A stretch of 64,000 nt of DNA. Source: an uncultured Sutterella sp. (lineage in GTDB: Bacteria > Pseudomonadota > Gammaproteobacteria > Burkholderiales > Burkholderiaceae_F). This document shows, one piece after another, positions 35,979 through 45,431 of the stretch. The notes beneath the pieces are model-generated. The model was not told the DNA's origin and made no database searches. It worked only from the letters and a program-made list of their open reading frames with translations. Every line of letters starts with the position of its first letter. The first letter of the stretch is position 1. The DNA lies in contig UQYP01000003.1 in NCBI GenBank assembly GCA_900545335.1, positions 155,109-219,108 of the forward strand, read 5' to 3'. Made by a program: the position numbers and the translations under genes.

Positions 35979-36596
35979 ATGGCGATGACTTATGCTGATA
36001 TGAATCTTGTCCCGACTGTTGTTGAACAAAGCGGACGAGGTGAGCGTGCTTTTGACATCTTCTCCAGACTGCTTCGCGACCGTGTGGTTTTTCTCACCGG
36101 TCCGGTGACAACGGAAAGTGCCAATTTGGTCATCGCCCAGTTGCTGTTCCTTGAAAGTGAAGATCCGGATAAGGATATTTCGCTTTACATCAACAGCCCC
36201 GGCGGCAGTGTTTACGCCGGTATGGGTATCTACGATACGATGCAGTTCATCAAACCCGATGTCAGCACAATCTGCGTCGGTATGGCTGCCAGCATGGGTG
36301 CCTTCCTTTTGGCTGCCGGTGCTAAGGGTAAGCGCTTTGCTTTGCCTAACTCCCGTATCATGATTCACCAACCCTCGGGCGGCTCTCAGGGCATGGCGAG
36401 CGATATTGAAATTCAGGCCAAAGAAATTTTGGATTTGAAACTTACGCTCAATACCATTTTGGCAGAGCGCACGGGACAGGCGATTGAAACAATTGCGCGA
36501 GATACCGACCGCGATAACTACATGAACCCGATTCAGGCCAAGCAATATGGCATAATCGACGAGATTTATGTTAAGCGCGGACAAATGTTGAAGTAA
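35979..36596 (+). CDS. clpP: ATP-dependent Clp protease proteolytic subunit
   Basis: Serine peptidase that forms a double heptamer ring with ClpX or ClpA. Catalytic triad visible as S105 (GMAASMG), H130 (MIHQPSGG) and D179 (DTDRDN); 205 residues. It starts 24 bp after tig. Confidence 0.97.
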   Translation: MAMTYADMNLVPTVVEQSGRGERAFDIFSRLLRDRVVFLTGPVTTESANLVIAQLLFLESEDPDKDISLYINSPGGSVYAGMGIYDTMQFIKPDVSTICVGMAASMGAFLLAAGAKGKRFALPNSRIMIHQPSGGSQGMASDIEIQAKEILDLKLTLNTILAERTGQAIETIARDTDRDNYMNPIQAKQYGIIDEIYVKRGQMLK

Positions 36597-36620
36597 AGCT
36601 TAAAAAGTCTTTATCAACAG

Positions 36621-36644
36621 GGGAGGCGCAGACCTCCCTTTCTT
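36621..36644 (+). terminator. Hairpin between clpP and clpX
   Basis: GGGAGG / CCTCCC stem followed by TTTCTTC; probably a partial terminator that sets the clpP to clpX ratio. Confidence 0.6.
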
Positions 36645-36661
36645 CTTAATTAAGGATTTCA

Positions 36662-37903
36662 ATGTCTGATAAACAAAAACGTTGTGCTTTCTGCGGACGG
36701 GCTGAAAGCGAAGTCGAACATATGGTGACCGCCAACGGCGTGAGCATTTGCTCCGATTGTGCACGTATGGCTTTGGAATCTATGGTAGGGGATGCGCCCG
36801 AAGCAAAGGCTGAAGGCGGTGAGAAAAAGGAATCATTCCTCGATAAGCCCCTGCCCAAACCTCAGGAAATTTTTAACCGTTTGGATCAATATGTAATCGG
36901 CCAGGATCGGGCCAAGCGTATTTTGTCCGTAGCGGTTTATAACCACTATAAGCGTCTGAAGTATCTGGCCGATCAGTCTTCCGACGTTGAATTGTCTAAG
37001 AGCAATATTCTGCTTATCGGTCCGACGGGATCCGGTAAAACGCTTTTTGCGCAAACGCTTGCGCGCATGCTTGACGTTCCCTTTGCTATCGCAGATGCCA
37101 CCACGCTCACTGAAGCGGGCTACGTCGGTGAAGACGTTGAAAATGTTGTTCTGAAGCTTTTGCAGGCTGCCGACGGCGATATTGAGCGCGCTCAGCGAGG
37201 CATTATTTATCTCGACGAATTGGATAAGATCGCGAGAAAAAGCGAAAACCCCTCCATTACGCGAGATGTTTCAGGAGAAGGTGTTCAGCAGGCGCTCTTA
37301 AAGTTAATTGAAGGCACTCAGGCCAACTTGCCCCAACAAGGCGGACGCAAAAATCCCGGCAAGGCCATGGTGACAGTTGACACCACCAATATCCTCTTCA
37401 TCTGCGGCGGTGCTTTTGACGGTCTGGAAAAAATTATTCAGCGTCGCGGAGAGCGCACCGGTATCGGTTTCGCAGCTGAGTTAAAGAGCAAAAACGAGAA
37501 GTCGCTCTCTGAGCTTTTCTCTCAGGTTGAGCCCTCTGACTTGGTGAAGTACGGATTAATTCCTGAACTCGTCGGCCGTCTGCCTGTGATTGCCTCTTTG
37601 GAAGAATTAACCGAAGAAGCTTTGGTGAGCATTTTGGTAAAACCCAAGAACGCTTTAATCAAACAATACGAAGCCTTGTTTGCGATGGAAGGCGTGAAGC
37701 TCACGGTTACTGAGGCAGCACTTGAAGCTATTGCCAAAAAGGCTTTGAAGAGAAAAACCGGCGCTCGCGGTTTGAGAAGCATTGTGGAAAATGTTTTAAC
37801 AGACGTGATGTACGAAGTGCCGAGTTTGGGCGATGTGACGGAAGTCGTGGTTGATGAACACGTCATTAACGACTCCAAGCAACCCACCTATATCCGCAAA
37901 TGA
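36662..37903 (+). CDS. clpX: ATP-dependent Clp protease ATP-binding subunit ClpX
   Basis: AAA+ unfoldase that feeds ClpP. N-terminal C4 zinc finger (CAFC and CSDC), Walker A GPTGSGKT, Walker B IIYLDELDKIA, and the Clp-loop region for ClpP docking; 413 residues. Its last four bases overlap the start of the AlaX-like gene (ATGA). Confidence 0.97.
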   Translation: MSDKQKRCAFCGRAESEVEHMVTANGVSICSDCARMALESMVGDAPEAKAEGGEKKESFLDKPLPKPQEIFNRLDQYVIGQDRAKRILSVAVYNHYKRLKYLADQSSDVELSKSNILLIGPTGSGKTLFAQTLARMLDVPFAIADATTLTEAGYVGEDVENVVLKLLQAADGDIERAQRGIIYLDELDKIARKSENPSITRDVSGEGVQQALLKLIEGTQANLPQQGGRKNPGKAMVTVDTTNILFICGGAFDGLEKIIQRRGERTGIGFAAELKSKNEKSLSELFSQVEPSDLVKYGLIPELVGRLPVIASLEELTEEALVSILVKPKNALIKQYEALFAMEGVKLTVTEAALEAIAKKALKRKTGARGLRSIVENVLTDVMYEVPSLGDVTEVVVDEHVINDSKQPTYIRK

Positions 37904-38550
37904 CCCAAGCGCTTTATTTTGAGAGCGATTCCACGACAGCATCGGCAAGGGTTCTGTCGTGCCAGCCGATGGACGACGGTTTGTGGGCCGTCGTTTTAGA
38001 CCGGACGCTTTTTCATCCGCAGGGCGGCGGTCAGCCCTCTGATGTCGGAACCATTAATGGTATCGCTGTCAGAAAGGTGATTCATACTGAAGATGAGATA
38101 GTGCATCTGACAGAGCAACCGCTGAGTGGTGAAGCCGCTTTGTGCGTAAATGAAGACAAACGACGTCTGCACAGCCTTTTGCATTCAGCCGGGCACCTGG
38201 TCGGCCTTGTTGGTGATCAGTTGGGCTGGCATGCCGTGGGCGGCAATCACTTTCCGGGTGAAGCCCGGGTGATGTTTAAGCCTGAGCATCCTGAGTTACT
38301 TTCTGAGCTGATTGAGTCAGGCGAATTTGAAAAGCACGTGAATCAATTGGTTGATCAGAGCCTGGAGCGCAAAATTACAGAAAATGCCGAAGGCTTCAGA
38401 ACGGTGGCCTGGGGAAATTTGCCGGCTTATCCCTGCGGAGGCACTCATGTTCAGAATACTTCTGAAATCGGACGAGTAAGGATTACAAAGATTAAGTTCA
38501 AAAAAGGTCAGATTACGGTTTCCTATCAGCTCGAAGAGAAATTTGCTTAA
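37900..38550 (+). CDS. AlaX-like alanyl-tRNA editing protein
   Basis: Stand-alone relative of the AlaRS editing domain that deacylates mischarged tRNA(Ala). Zinc/active-site motifs HSAGH (HxxxH) and CGGTH (CxxxH) are present, with the N-terminal FHPQGGGQPSD loop; 216 residues. Overlap with clpX by 4 bp shows translational coupling, an unusual partner for a protease ATPase. Confidence 0.88.
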   Translation: MTQALYFESDSTTASARVLSCQPMDDGLWAVVLDRTLFHPQGGGQPSDVGTINGIAVRKVIHTEDEIVHLTEQPLSGEAALCVNEDKRRLHSLLHSAGHLVGLVGDQLGWHAVGGNHFPGEARVMFKPEHPELLSELIESGEFEKHVNQLVDQSLERKITENAEGFRTVAWGNLPAYPCGGTHVQNTSEIGRVRITKIKFKKGQITVSYQLEEKFA

Positions 38551-38646
38551 AGCGATCTTTTTTGTATCTGTTTGTCTTCTCGCCCTCTCAAACATTCTTA
38601 AAACTGATAGTCTGTCTTTCAAGAAAAGTTAGACAGGGTGTTACGG

Positions 38647-38674
38647 GTTGAAATTTTAAATTTCGTCCCCATAT
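38647..38674 (+). promoter_or_regulatory. Heat-shock (sigma-32 type) promoter of lon
   Basis: GTTGAAA, 13-nt spacer, CCCCATAT: matches the sigma-32 consensus CTTGAAA-N13-CCCCATNT with one change. It lies only about 10 bp before the first lon ATG, so the mRNA would have almost no leader unless a later ATG (38694 or 38709) is used. Confidence 0.75.
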
Positions 38675-38684
38675 ACGCCCTGTA

Positions 38685-41165
38685 ATGGTCTCTATGGTAA
38701 AAAAATCGATGACAACGAAATCTACAAAGAAACAAGCTGTTTTGCCTGTTCTGCCCCTTCGCGACATGGTGATTTTCCCGGGATGCATTCAGCCTGTCTA
38801 TGCAGGCCGTGCAATGAGTCTTGCGGCAATCCAAGCCATGGGTGACGGCGATGAGATTGTGATTTTGACTCAGAAAAAACCTGATGTTAACGAACCGAAA
38901 GCAGACGATCTCTATGAGGTGGGTGTAGTCGCACGTGTTTTGCAGCGAATCACGCTGCAGGACGGCTCGGTCAAACTTTTAATTAACGCTTTGTATCGCG
39001 TCAAGACCGAATGGCTCGATTTTACGCACGCTTATATCAGCGCCATGGTTCATCCGATGGTAACGATCCGTCCGAATCAGCCTTTGGAAGAAGAAGCTTG
39101 GCTTAAGGCCCTGATGACGGCCTTTAATAATTTCACACAAGTGAATTCCGCCTTGCCGAAGGACTTGATCGGGTTATTGAAAAACAAAAATACCCTCGAA
39201 GAAACCCTTGATCTTGCTAGCCACTATCTGGATATTTCTGCTCAGCAGCGTCAGGAACTGCTTGAAGAGCCTGATCTGATTCATCGTGTGGAAAAGGTTT
39301 TGGCAAGAGTCAGTGAGCTCATCGACAAAGTGCAGATTGAAGAAAAGATTCAGCGCCAGGTCAAGCGCCAAATGGATCGCAATCAGCGTGAGTACTATCT
39401 CAACGAACAGATGAAGGCGATTCAAAAAGAATTGGGCCGTGGCGAAGACGACATGGTCGATATCGATCAGTACGCCGAGAAGATCGCTAAGAGCGGCATG
39501 AGCGATGAAGCTCGGGAAAAGTGCGAAGGGGAACTCAAAAAACTTCGCATGATGCCTGCTATGTCTGCTGAAGCCACAGTGGTAAGAGGTTATCTTGATA
39601 CGCTTTTGGCCCTGCCTTGGACAAAGAAGAGCCGTGTGAGCAAGAACTTGAAGGAGGCAAGCGACATCCTTGAAGCCGATCACTATGGCCTTGAAAAAGT
39701 CAAAGAGCGTATTCTCGAATACCTTGCTGTTCAATCGCGTGTCGACAAGGTCAAAGCTCCGATTTTGTGTCTGGTGGGAGCGCCGGGCGTCGGTAAGACG
39801 AGCTTAGGTCAGTCCATCGCCAGAGCAACCAATCGTAAATTTGTCCGTATGGCTTTGGGCGGCGTGCGTGATGAAGCTGAAATCCGCGGTCACAGAAGAA
39901 CCTACATCGGTTCAATGCCGGGCAAAATTATTCAAAGCATCACCAAGGCCGGTGTCCGCAATCCTTTGTTCCTTTTGGACGAAGTGGACAAAATGGGCAT
40001 GGACAGCCGCGGCGATCCGGCGAGCGCTCTTTTGGAAGTGCTCGATCCGGAACAAAACAGCACGTTCCAGGATCACTATGTTGAAGTCGACTATGACCTC
40101 TCTGACGTGATGTTTGTGGCAACGAGCAATTCGCTTAACATTCCGCAGGCACTTTTGGACCGTATGGAAGTGATTTTCCTCTCGGGTTATACCGAAGATG
40201 AAAAACTTAATATTGCCAAGCGCCATCTGATTCCTAAGCAGATGAAGCTCAACGGTCTGAAAGACAAGGAGCTTACGATCGAAGATGAAGCGATCCTCGA
40301 TATTATCCGCTACTACACCCGTGAAGCCGGTGTACGCGGCTTGGAACGCGAAATCAGCAAGATCTGCAGAAAGACTGTGAAAAATGCCCTGATTGCTCAA
40401 GGCTCGCAGCCTAAGAAGCGCGGTGCCAAGAAAAAGACCATTGAAACGGTGGTTGTGAACTCAGCCAATATCGGTGATTACTTAGGCGTTAAACGCTACA
40501 GCATCGGTCTGGCTCAAAAAGAACCGCAAATCGGTCAGGTAAACGGTTTGGCATGGACAGAGGTCGGAGGCGACCTCCTTCAGATCGAAGCGGCTGTTTT
40601 CCCGGGTAAGGGCCAGGTGCAGAGAACGGGCAGTTTGGGCGACGTGATGAAAGAATCTGTTGAAGCCGCACGCAGTGTGGTGCGCGCTCGCGCAGAAAGC
40701 CTGGGGCTTGATCCGGATATTTTCGGTAAGACCGATTGGCACCTGCACTTCCCGGAAGGTGCTACGCCAAAAGACGGGCCCAGCGCAGGCGGCGCTATCA
40801 CGACGGCCATGGTTTCTGCCTTAACGAAGATTCCTGTGAGAGCTGACGTTGCGATGACGGGTGAAATCACGCTTCACGGCGAAATTCTGGAAATCGGCGG
40901 TCTTAAGGAAAAACTTCTGGCAGCCCTCCGAGCCGGCATTAAGACGGTTTTAATCCCGAAGGATAACGTGAAGGATCTGCAGGAAATTCCTGAAAACGTC
41001 AAGAGCGGCTTGGAAATCATTCCCGTGAAGTGGATCGATGAGATCTTGCCCATCGCTTTGGTCAAAAATCCGATGAAGCGCTTTGAGGAAATGACAAGCG
41101 AAGTGAAAACCGATGTGATTGCCCATCCGATTCTGGGTAACCAAACAGGGTCGGCCGCTTCTTAA
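38685..41165 (+). CDS. lon: ATP-dependent protease Lon
   Basis: AAA+ serine protease for abnormal and regulatory proteins. N-terminal LPVLPLRDMVIFPG domain, Walker A GAPGVGKTS, Walker B FLLDEVDKM, and the Ser-Lys catalytic site with DGPSAGGA (S700 counted from 38685). The first ATG has no clear ribosome site; ATGs at 38694 and 38709 are alternatives, given the heat-shock promoter position. 826 residues at most. Confidence 0.96.
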   Translation: MVSMVKKSMTTKSTKKQAVLPVLPLRDMVIFPGCIQPVYAGRAMSLAAIQAMGDGDEIVILTQKKPDVNEPKADDLYEVGVVARVLQRITLQDGSVKLLINALYRVKTEWLDFTHAYISAMVHPMVTIRPNQPLEEEAWLKALMTAFNNFTQVNSALPKDLIGLLKNKNTLEETLDLASHYLDISAQQRQELLEEPDLIHRVEKVLARVSELIDKVQIEEKIQRQVKRQMDRNQREYYLNEQMKAIQKELGRGEDDMVDIDQYAEKIAKSGMSDEAREKCEGELKKLRMMPAMSAEATVVRGYLDTLLALPWTKKSRVSKNLKEASDILEADHYGLEKVKERILEYLAVQSRVDKVKAPILCLVGAPGVGKTSLGQSIARATNRKFVRMALGGVRDEAEIRGHRRTYIGSMPGKIIQSITKAGVRNPLFLLDEVDKMGMDSRGDPASALLEVLDPEQNSTFQDHYVEVDYDLSDVMFVATSNSLNIPQALLDRMEVIFLSGYTEDEKLNIAKRHLIPKQMKLNGLKDKELTIEDEAILDIIRYYTREAGVRGLEREISKICRKTVKNALIAQGSQPKKRGAKKKTIETVVVNSANIGDYLGVKRYSIGLAQKEPQIGQVNGLAWTEVGGDLLQIEAAVFPGKGQVQRTGSLGDVMKESVEAARSVVRARAESLGLDPDIFGKTDWHLHFPEGATPKDGPSAGGAITTAMVSALTKIPVRADVAMTGEITLHGEILEIGGLKEKLLAALRAGIKTVLIPKDNVKDLQEIPENVKSGLEIIPVKWIDEILPIALVKNPMKRFEEMTSEVKTDVIAHPILGNQTGSAAS

Positions 41166-41178
41166 TAATCATGGTGAT

Positions 41179-41206
41179 AGGGGAGGGAAACAGACCTCCC
41201 CTTTTT
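41179..41206 (+). terminator. Intrinsic terminator after lon
   Basis: AGGGGAGG / CCTCCCCT stem followed by TTTTTG. Confidence 0.8.
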
Positions 41207-41234
41207 GTAAAAAGAAAAAACTTTTCTAAAACCC

Positions 41235-41263
41235 TTGAATTCAGCGCATTTGTAGTGTAATAT
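41235..41263 (+). promoter_or_regulatory. Promoter of the tRNA-Val/tRNA-Asp unit
   Basis: TTGAAT (-35), 17-nt spacer and TAATAT (-10), 24 bp before the tRNA-Val 5' end. Confidence 0.7.
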
Positions 41264-41286
41264 GCGTGCTTCTGTTTGATGGCTGT

Positions 41287-41362
41287 GGGTGCTTAGCTCA
41301 GCTGGTAGAGCGGCGCCCTTACAAGGCGTAGGTCAGGAGTTCGAACCTCTTAGCACCCACCA
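41287..41362 (+). tRNA. tRNA-Val (TAC)
   Basis: 76-nt cloverleaf with GGGTGCT / AGCACCC acceptor stem, anticodon TAC in loop CTTACAA, T-arm GTTCGAA and encoded CCA. Confidence 0.96.
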
Positions 41363-41388
41363 CAGTTTCAGACAATTGCAAATCTGCC

Positions 41389-41465
41389 GGAGTGGTAGTT
41401 CAGTTGGTTAGAATATCGGCCTGTCACGCCGAGGGTCGCGGGTTCGAGTCCCGTCCACTCCGCCA
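41389..41465 (+). tRNA. tRNA-Asp (GTC)
   Basis: 77-nt cloverleaf with GGAGTGG / CCACTCC acceptor stem, anticodon GTC, T-arm GTTCGAG, discriminator G and encoded CCA. It is 26 bp behind tRNA-Val. Confidence 0.96.
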
Positions 41466-41621
41466 GCTTTTCTTCTTCAGGAAAATCCCCCAAAATTCGT
41501 AAAGTTTCGTGTCTCTTTGCCCTTTTTGCAGGCGATGATTCCTAGTACTTGTTAAAATAACGTCATTTTTGCGGATCAGATTTCGCAAACACTGATTTTT
41601 ATTTTATTTAGGGATCTAGAA

Positions 41622-43523
41622 ATGCTTCAGGCTTTTCGTACACACAAGCGTTGGATGATGTTCATCGCCATGATCTTCATCATTCCCTCGTTCGTTGTCA
41701 CGGGTATCTACAGTTATAACCGGATGTCCGATTCAGAAAATGATTTGGCTACGGTCGGTGAAACTTCGATTACTCTTCAGGATTTTGATACGGCTAAACG
41801 CCAATATTTGGAAAACTTCCGCCGTCAGATGGGCCAAAACTTCAAGGCCAATATGCTCGATACGGCTGAAGCCAGAGCTTCCATTTTGGCTTCTTTGATC
41901 AGTGACCGTGCCGTGGCTTTGGAAATTGCTACCGAATACATGAATGTCGGTGAAGCCGATGCTATTAATTTAGTGAAGCAAGCTCCCGCATTCCAGCGTG
42001 ACGGTAAGTTCTCGACTGAAGCCTATCAGCAATTCTTAAACAGCATGGGTAAGTCTGACGAACAGTTTGTGCTTGAACTTCGCCGTGATTTGACCCGTCA
42101 GATGCTTATGGCCGCTGTCTCTCAAAGCACGATTGCGAGCAACACCGTCGCTCAACGCATTCATGATCTCTTGACCGAAGAGCGCACGATCCGCACTTTT
42201 GAGATTAAGCCTGATGCCTTCTTAAAGAATGTGAAGGTGACCGATGCCGATGCTCAGGGTTTCTACGACACGAATAAGTCACAATTCGCTGTTCCTGAAA
42301 GCGTGGATATCGAATATGTGGTCCTGTCTCCTGAAAACTATAAAAATATTCAACCCAGTGAAGAGGACATCAAGACCTTCTATGAACAAAATCTGCAGCG
42401 CTTCTCCGTTCCCGAAGAACGCCGTGCAAGCCACATCCTGATTGCTGTCAATGCAGAAAAATCCGATGCTGATGCTAAGAAAGAAGCCGATGAGCTCTAT
42501 AAGCAGCTTCAGGCCGATCCGTCCAAATTCGCACAATTGGCTAAAGCTCACTCTGCAGACCCGGGCAGTGCTCGTCAGGGCGGGGACTTGGGCTTTTTCC
42601 AAAAGGGCATGATGGTGCCTGAATTTGACAATGCGGTTTTCTCCGGTAAAAAAGGTGACTTGATTGCTCCGGTTAAAACGCAATTCGGCTATCACATCAT
42701 TCAGATTAAAGACGTCAAACCTGCTCAGGCTAAAGCTTTAGCCGATGTGCGCAGTGAAATTGTTTCTCTGTATCAGCAGCAGGCCGCCATCCGTGCCTTT
42801 GCTGAAGACGCAGAAACTTTCTCAAACATGGTTTATGAGCAAAGCGAATCTTTGCAGCCCGTTGCTGAACGCTTCGGATTGAAGATTCAGACAGCCAAGG
42901 CCATTACGCGTGAGCATCAGGATGCAGTCATCAATCCGAATGTGGTTGAAGCACTTTACAGTTTTGATGTTTTGGAAGATAAGCGCAATTCCAACGCTAT
43001 TGAAGTTGCCTCCAACACGCTGCTTGCTGCGCGCGTTACAGAGCATCATCGTCAAAGCGTCAAGACTTTTGATGAAGTGAAGGGCGACATCATCGACCAC
43101 CTTAAGAATCAAAAGGCCATCGAAGCCGCCAAGGCTCAAGGGGTAGATGCGATCGCTAAGCTCTCCGCCAAGGAAAAGATCACACAAAAGTTCGGTGCTA
43201 AGGCTCAAGTCTCCCGTGAACGTCCGGGCAGCTACGCCTACGAAGTCGTGACTGCAGCGCTTTGCCCTGACGGCGCTAAGCTTCCGGTCTATACCGGTGT
43301 GCAAACGCCTGACGGCAGCTATGTTGTCATCGAAGTTCAGGCTGCTAAGAAAGTTCAGGCTACTCCGGAGCAGCTTGCAATGCGCAAGGCAGAACTGGCA
43401 CAGCTTTACAGCAACCCGGAACAAGCCGCCTTTATCAGCGGACTTGAACAAAAGTTCGGTACGCAGATCTTAAAGGATGAGTACAAGCCCGGCTATCAGC
43501 CGAGTGAAGACGACGCTCAATAA
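41622..43523 (+). CDS. ppiD: Periplasmic folding chaperone PpiD (SurA N-domain, parvulin domain)
   Basis: Inner-membrane anchored chaperone next to the Sec translocon. A single membrane segment near residues 10-30 (MMFIAMIFIIPSFVVTGIY), a SurA-like N-terminal domain, and a parvulin domain at about 260-370 (RRASHILIAV, GGDLGFFQKGMMVPEFD, QFGYHIIQI); 633 residues, as expected. Location after the lon/tRNA block is the common proteobacterial arrangement. Confidence 0.92.
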   Translation: MLQAFRTHKRWMMFIAMIFIIPSFVVTGIYSYNRMSDSENDLATVGETSITLQDFDTAKRQYLENFRRQMGQNFKANMLDTAEARASILASLISDRAVALEIATEYMNVGEADAINLVKQAPAFQRDGKFSTEAYQQFLNSMGKSDEQFVLELRRDLTRQMLMAAVSQSTIASNTVAQRIHDLLTEERTIRTFEIKPDAFLKNVKVTDADAQGFYDTNKSQFAVPESVDIEYVVLSPENYKNIQPSEEDIKTFYEQNLQRFSVPEERRASHILIAVNAEKSDADAKKEADELYKQLQADPSKFAQLAKAHSADPGSARQGGDLGFFQKGMMVPEFDNAVFSGKKGDLIAPVKTQFGYHIIQIKDVKPAQAKALADVRSEIVSLYQQQAAIRAFAEDAETFSNMVYEQSESLQPVAERFGLKIQTAKAITREHQDAVINPNVVEALYSFDVLEDKRNSNAIEVASNTLLAARVTEHHRQSVKTFDEVKGDIIDHLKNQKAIEAAKAQGVDAIAKLSAKEKITQKFGAKAQVSRERPGSYAYEVVTAALCPDGAKLPVYTGVQTPDGSYVVIEVQAAKKVQATPEQLAMRKAELAQLYSNPEQAAFISGLEQKFGTQILKDEYKPGYQPSEDDAQ

Positions 43524-43535
43524 CTTTGAGAAAAG

Positions 43536-43563
43536 GGGATCCATCAATTGGGTCCCTTTTTTT
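43536..43563 (+). terminator. Intrinsic terminator after ppiD
   Basis: GGGATCC / GGGTCCC imperfect stem followed by seven T. Confidence 0.65.
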
Positions 43564-43570
43564 ACCTTCA

Positions 43571-43606
43571 AAAAAGCCCGGGGTTCAGAAAAAAACCTCG
43601 GGCTTT
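43571..43606 (-). terminator. Intrinsic terminator after nnrD
   Basis: On the minus strand AAAGCCCGAGG and CCCCGGGCTTTTTT form the stem and T tract. Confidence 0.75.
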
Positions 43607-43625
43607 AAATTAACGGCAGAGATCT

Positions 43626-45185
43626 TTAGGATTCTTCGCTTCCCATAGTTCGGGCAATGGCTTCACCAGGACCGTCTTCATCCAAAACGAATTCACTTTC
43701 GTCATAGGGATCGACGAGATCATCGGGATTGCCGCCCCAACGAAGAATTTCAAGGGCACGAGCCGCTCTTTCACAAATATCCATTGCCACAATGCCGGTG
43801 TTTCTGGCTCGAACCGCTTCACCGTGAAGCCAGACAGCTCCAAGCGTTGCGCTCACGATATCAAATTTCTGAGCAAAGAAAGCGCCGATCATACCGGCTA
43901 AAACGTCGCCCGAACCGGCAGTAGCCAGGCAAGCGTTACCCGTCGGATTAATCCAGGAGCGAGAGCTTCTTAATGTGACGACCGTACCGGTGCCTTTAAG
44001 AACCGTAATCGCACCCGTTTGCAGAGAAAGCTCTCTTGCGCTGGTGACACGGTCTTCCTGAATGCTCTTGACATCACGATGAAGCATGCGGGCTGCTTCA
44101 CCCGGATGCGGAGTAATCACCGTGTGGGCTTTTCTCGCAAGCACTTCATCTTCCATGGACTGATCCCGAGAGATCATCGTGAGCGCATCGGCATCAATAA
44201 TGAGGGGAATATCCGAGCGGATGGCAGCCAAAAGGCGTGCTTTGGCTTTTTCGCTGAAACCCATGCCGCAGCCGATCACAACTACATCAACACCGCTGAA
44301 ATCCACCGGTTCATCAGTAATCATTAATTCAGGCTGCTGCGGATCGTAAAGGGGAGCGTTCGGCGCCATCAATTCAACGGTTACGCTGCCGGCACCCAAC
44401 CTGAGTGCAGCGCGCGCAGCAAGAAGCGCGGCTCCGACCTTACCTTTATCGCCGCCGATCACAAGGCAATGTCCGTACGTACCCTTGTGGGAATAGTACT
44501 TACGTAGTTCAAGAATGTGCTTAAAGTCGTCCGTATCAATCAGACTCAAAGACGATAGGGGAACGGAGACATCCAATTCGGACAAGGTCACCATGCCGCT
44601 AGCGTCCTTGCCGTCATTCATGAAGCATCCGGCTTTGGCACTGATGAGGTTAAGAGTCATATCGGCTACGCAGCCTTTGATGCCGCCCACCCAATTGCCT
44701 TTTTCTGCATCAATGCCCGTCGGCACATCAATTGCCATATGAAGTGCCTGACGTTCGTTAAACCAAAGAGCTGCATCAATGTAGTCTCCCGAGATTGCTT
44801 TGGTGATTCCGACGCCCAGCATGGCATCCACAACCACGTCAGCCTTGGGGGCCATGTAGGGATCATCGATCACTTCACCGCCTTTTTCAATCCAGCGGTT
44901 ATAGGCTCGGAGCGCATCTTCTGTTTTGGGCTTTTTGCCGCCGATTGCCACACAAATGACGTTGTGACCGCGGCTCTTTAAGTGCAGGGCAACCGTGTAG
45001 CCGTCGCCGCCGTTATTGCCCTGACCGCACAAAATAACAATTGTGCTTGCAGCATCACACTGGTCATCAATCCAGTTGGCAGCCACGAAACCCGCGCGAT
45101 CCATTAACGTGCCTTCAGGCAATACGTGGCTCAAACGGGTTTCCAATTCTCCCAATTCTTCTAAACTTAAAAGCGTAGTAGACAT
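43626..45185 (-). CDS. nnrD: Bifunctional NAD(P)H-hydrate epimerase / dehydratase
   Basis: Repairs hydrated NADH and NADPH. The N-terminal half is the epimerase (CGQGNNGGDGY, DAMLGVG); the C-terminal half is the ADP-dependent dehydratase (GDKGKVGAALLAARAAL, GCGMG, TPHPGEAARML, NPTGNACLATAGSGDVLAG). Start set at 45185 where GGAG is upstream and the family N-terminus begins; 519 residues. Single gene, divergent from purL. Confidence 0.94.
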   Translation of the reverse strand: MSTTLLSLEELGELETRLSHVLPEGTLMDRAGFVAANWIDDQCDAASTIVILCGQGNNGGDGYTVALHLKSRGHNVICVAIGGKKPKTEDALRAYNRWIEKGGEVIDDPYMAPKADVVVDAMLGVGITKAISGDYIDAALWFNERQALHMAIDVPTGIDAEKGNWVGGIKGCVADMTLNLISAKAGCFMNDGKDASGMVTLSELDVSVPLSSLSLIDTDDFKHILELRKYYSHKGTYGHCLVIGGDKGKVGAALLAARAALRLGAGSVTVELMAPNAPLYDPQQPELMITDEPVDFSGVDVVVIGCGMGFSEKAKARLLAAIRSDIPLIIDADALTMISRDQSMEDEVLARKAHTVITPHPGEAARMLHRDVKSIQEDRVTSARELSLQTGAITVLKGTGTVVTLRSSRSWINPTGNACLATAGSGDVLAGMIGAFFAQKFDIVSATLGAVWLHGEAVRARNTGIVAMDICERAARALEILRWGGNPDDLVDPYDESEFVLDEDGPGEAIARTMGSEES

Positions 45186-45431
45186 GGTTTTAAAGCGCTC
45201 CTTAATCACCAATCTTCAAACGGGTTCATTTTAATGGAATAAGGTCGGTTTTTCTCTTAAAACTCCAGACGTTTAAACGGAAATGATTTTAGAGCAGCCA
45301 ATTTAGCTTTCCCTAAAGTTAAAAAAATGAGAGACTCACGTTCATAACAGGCAAATTCGGAGCTTCGATACTTATAATGAATTGATTAAGTTGTTTTTTC
45401 TATTTTGATCATTTTTGGGACTAAAACTGCC

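Noticed and set aside
35028..36584. A 518-residue open frame on the minus strand opposite tig and clpP
   Set aside because: It is antisense to two certain genes; strong codon bias of tig keeps the reverse frame open. No domain or start signal.
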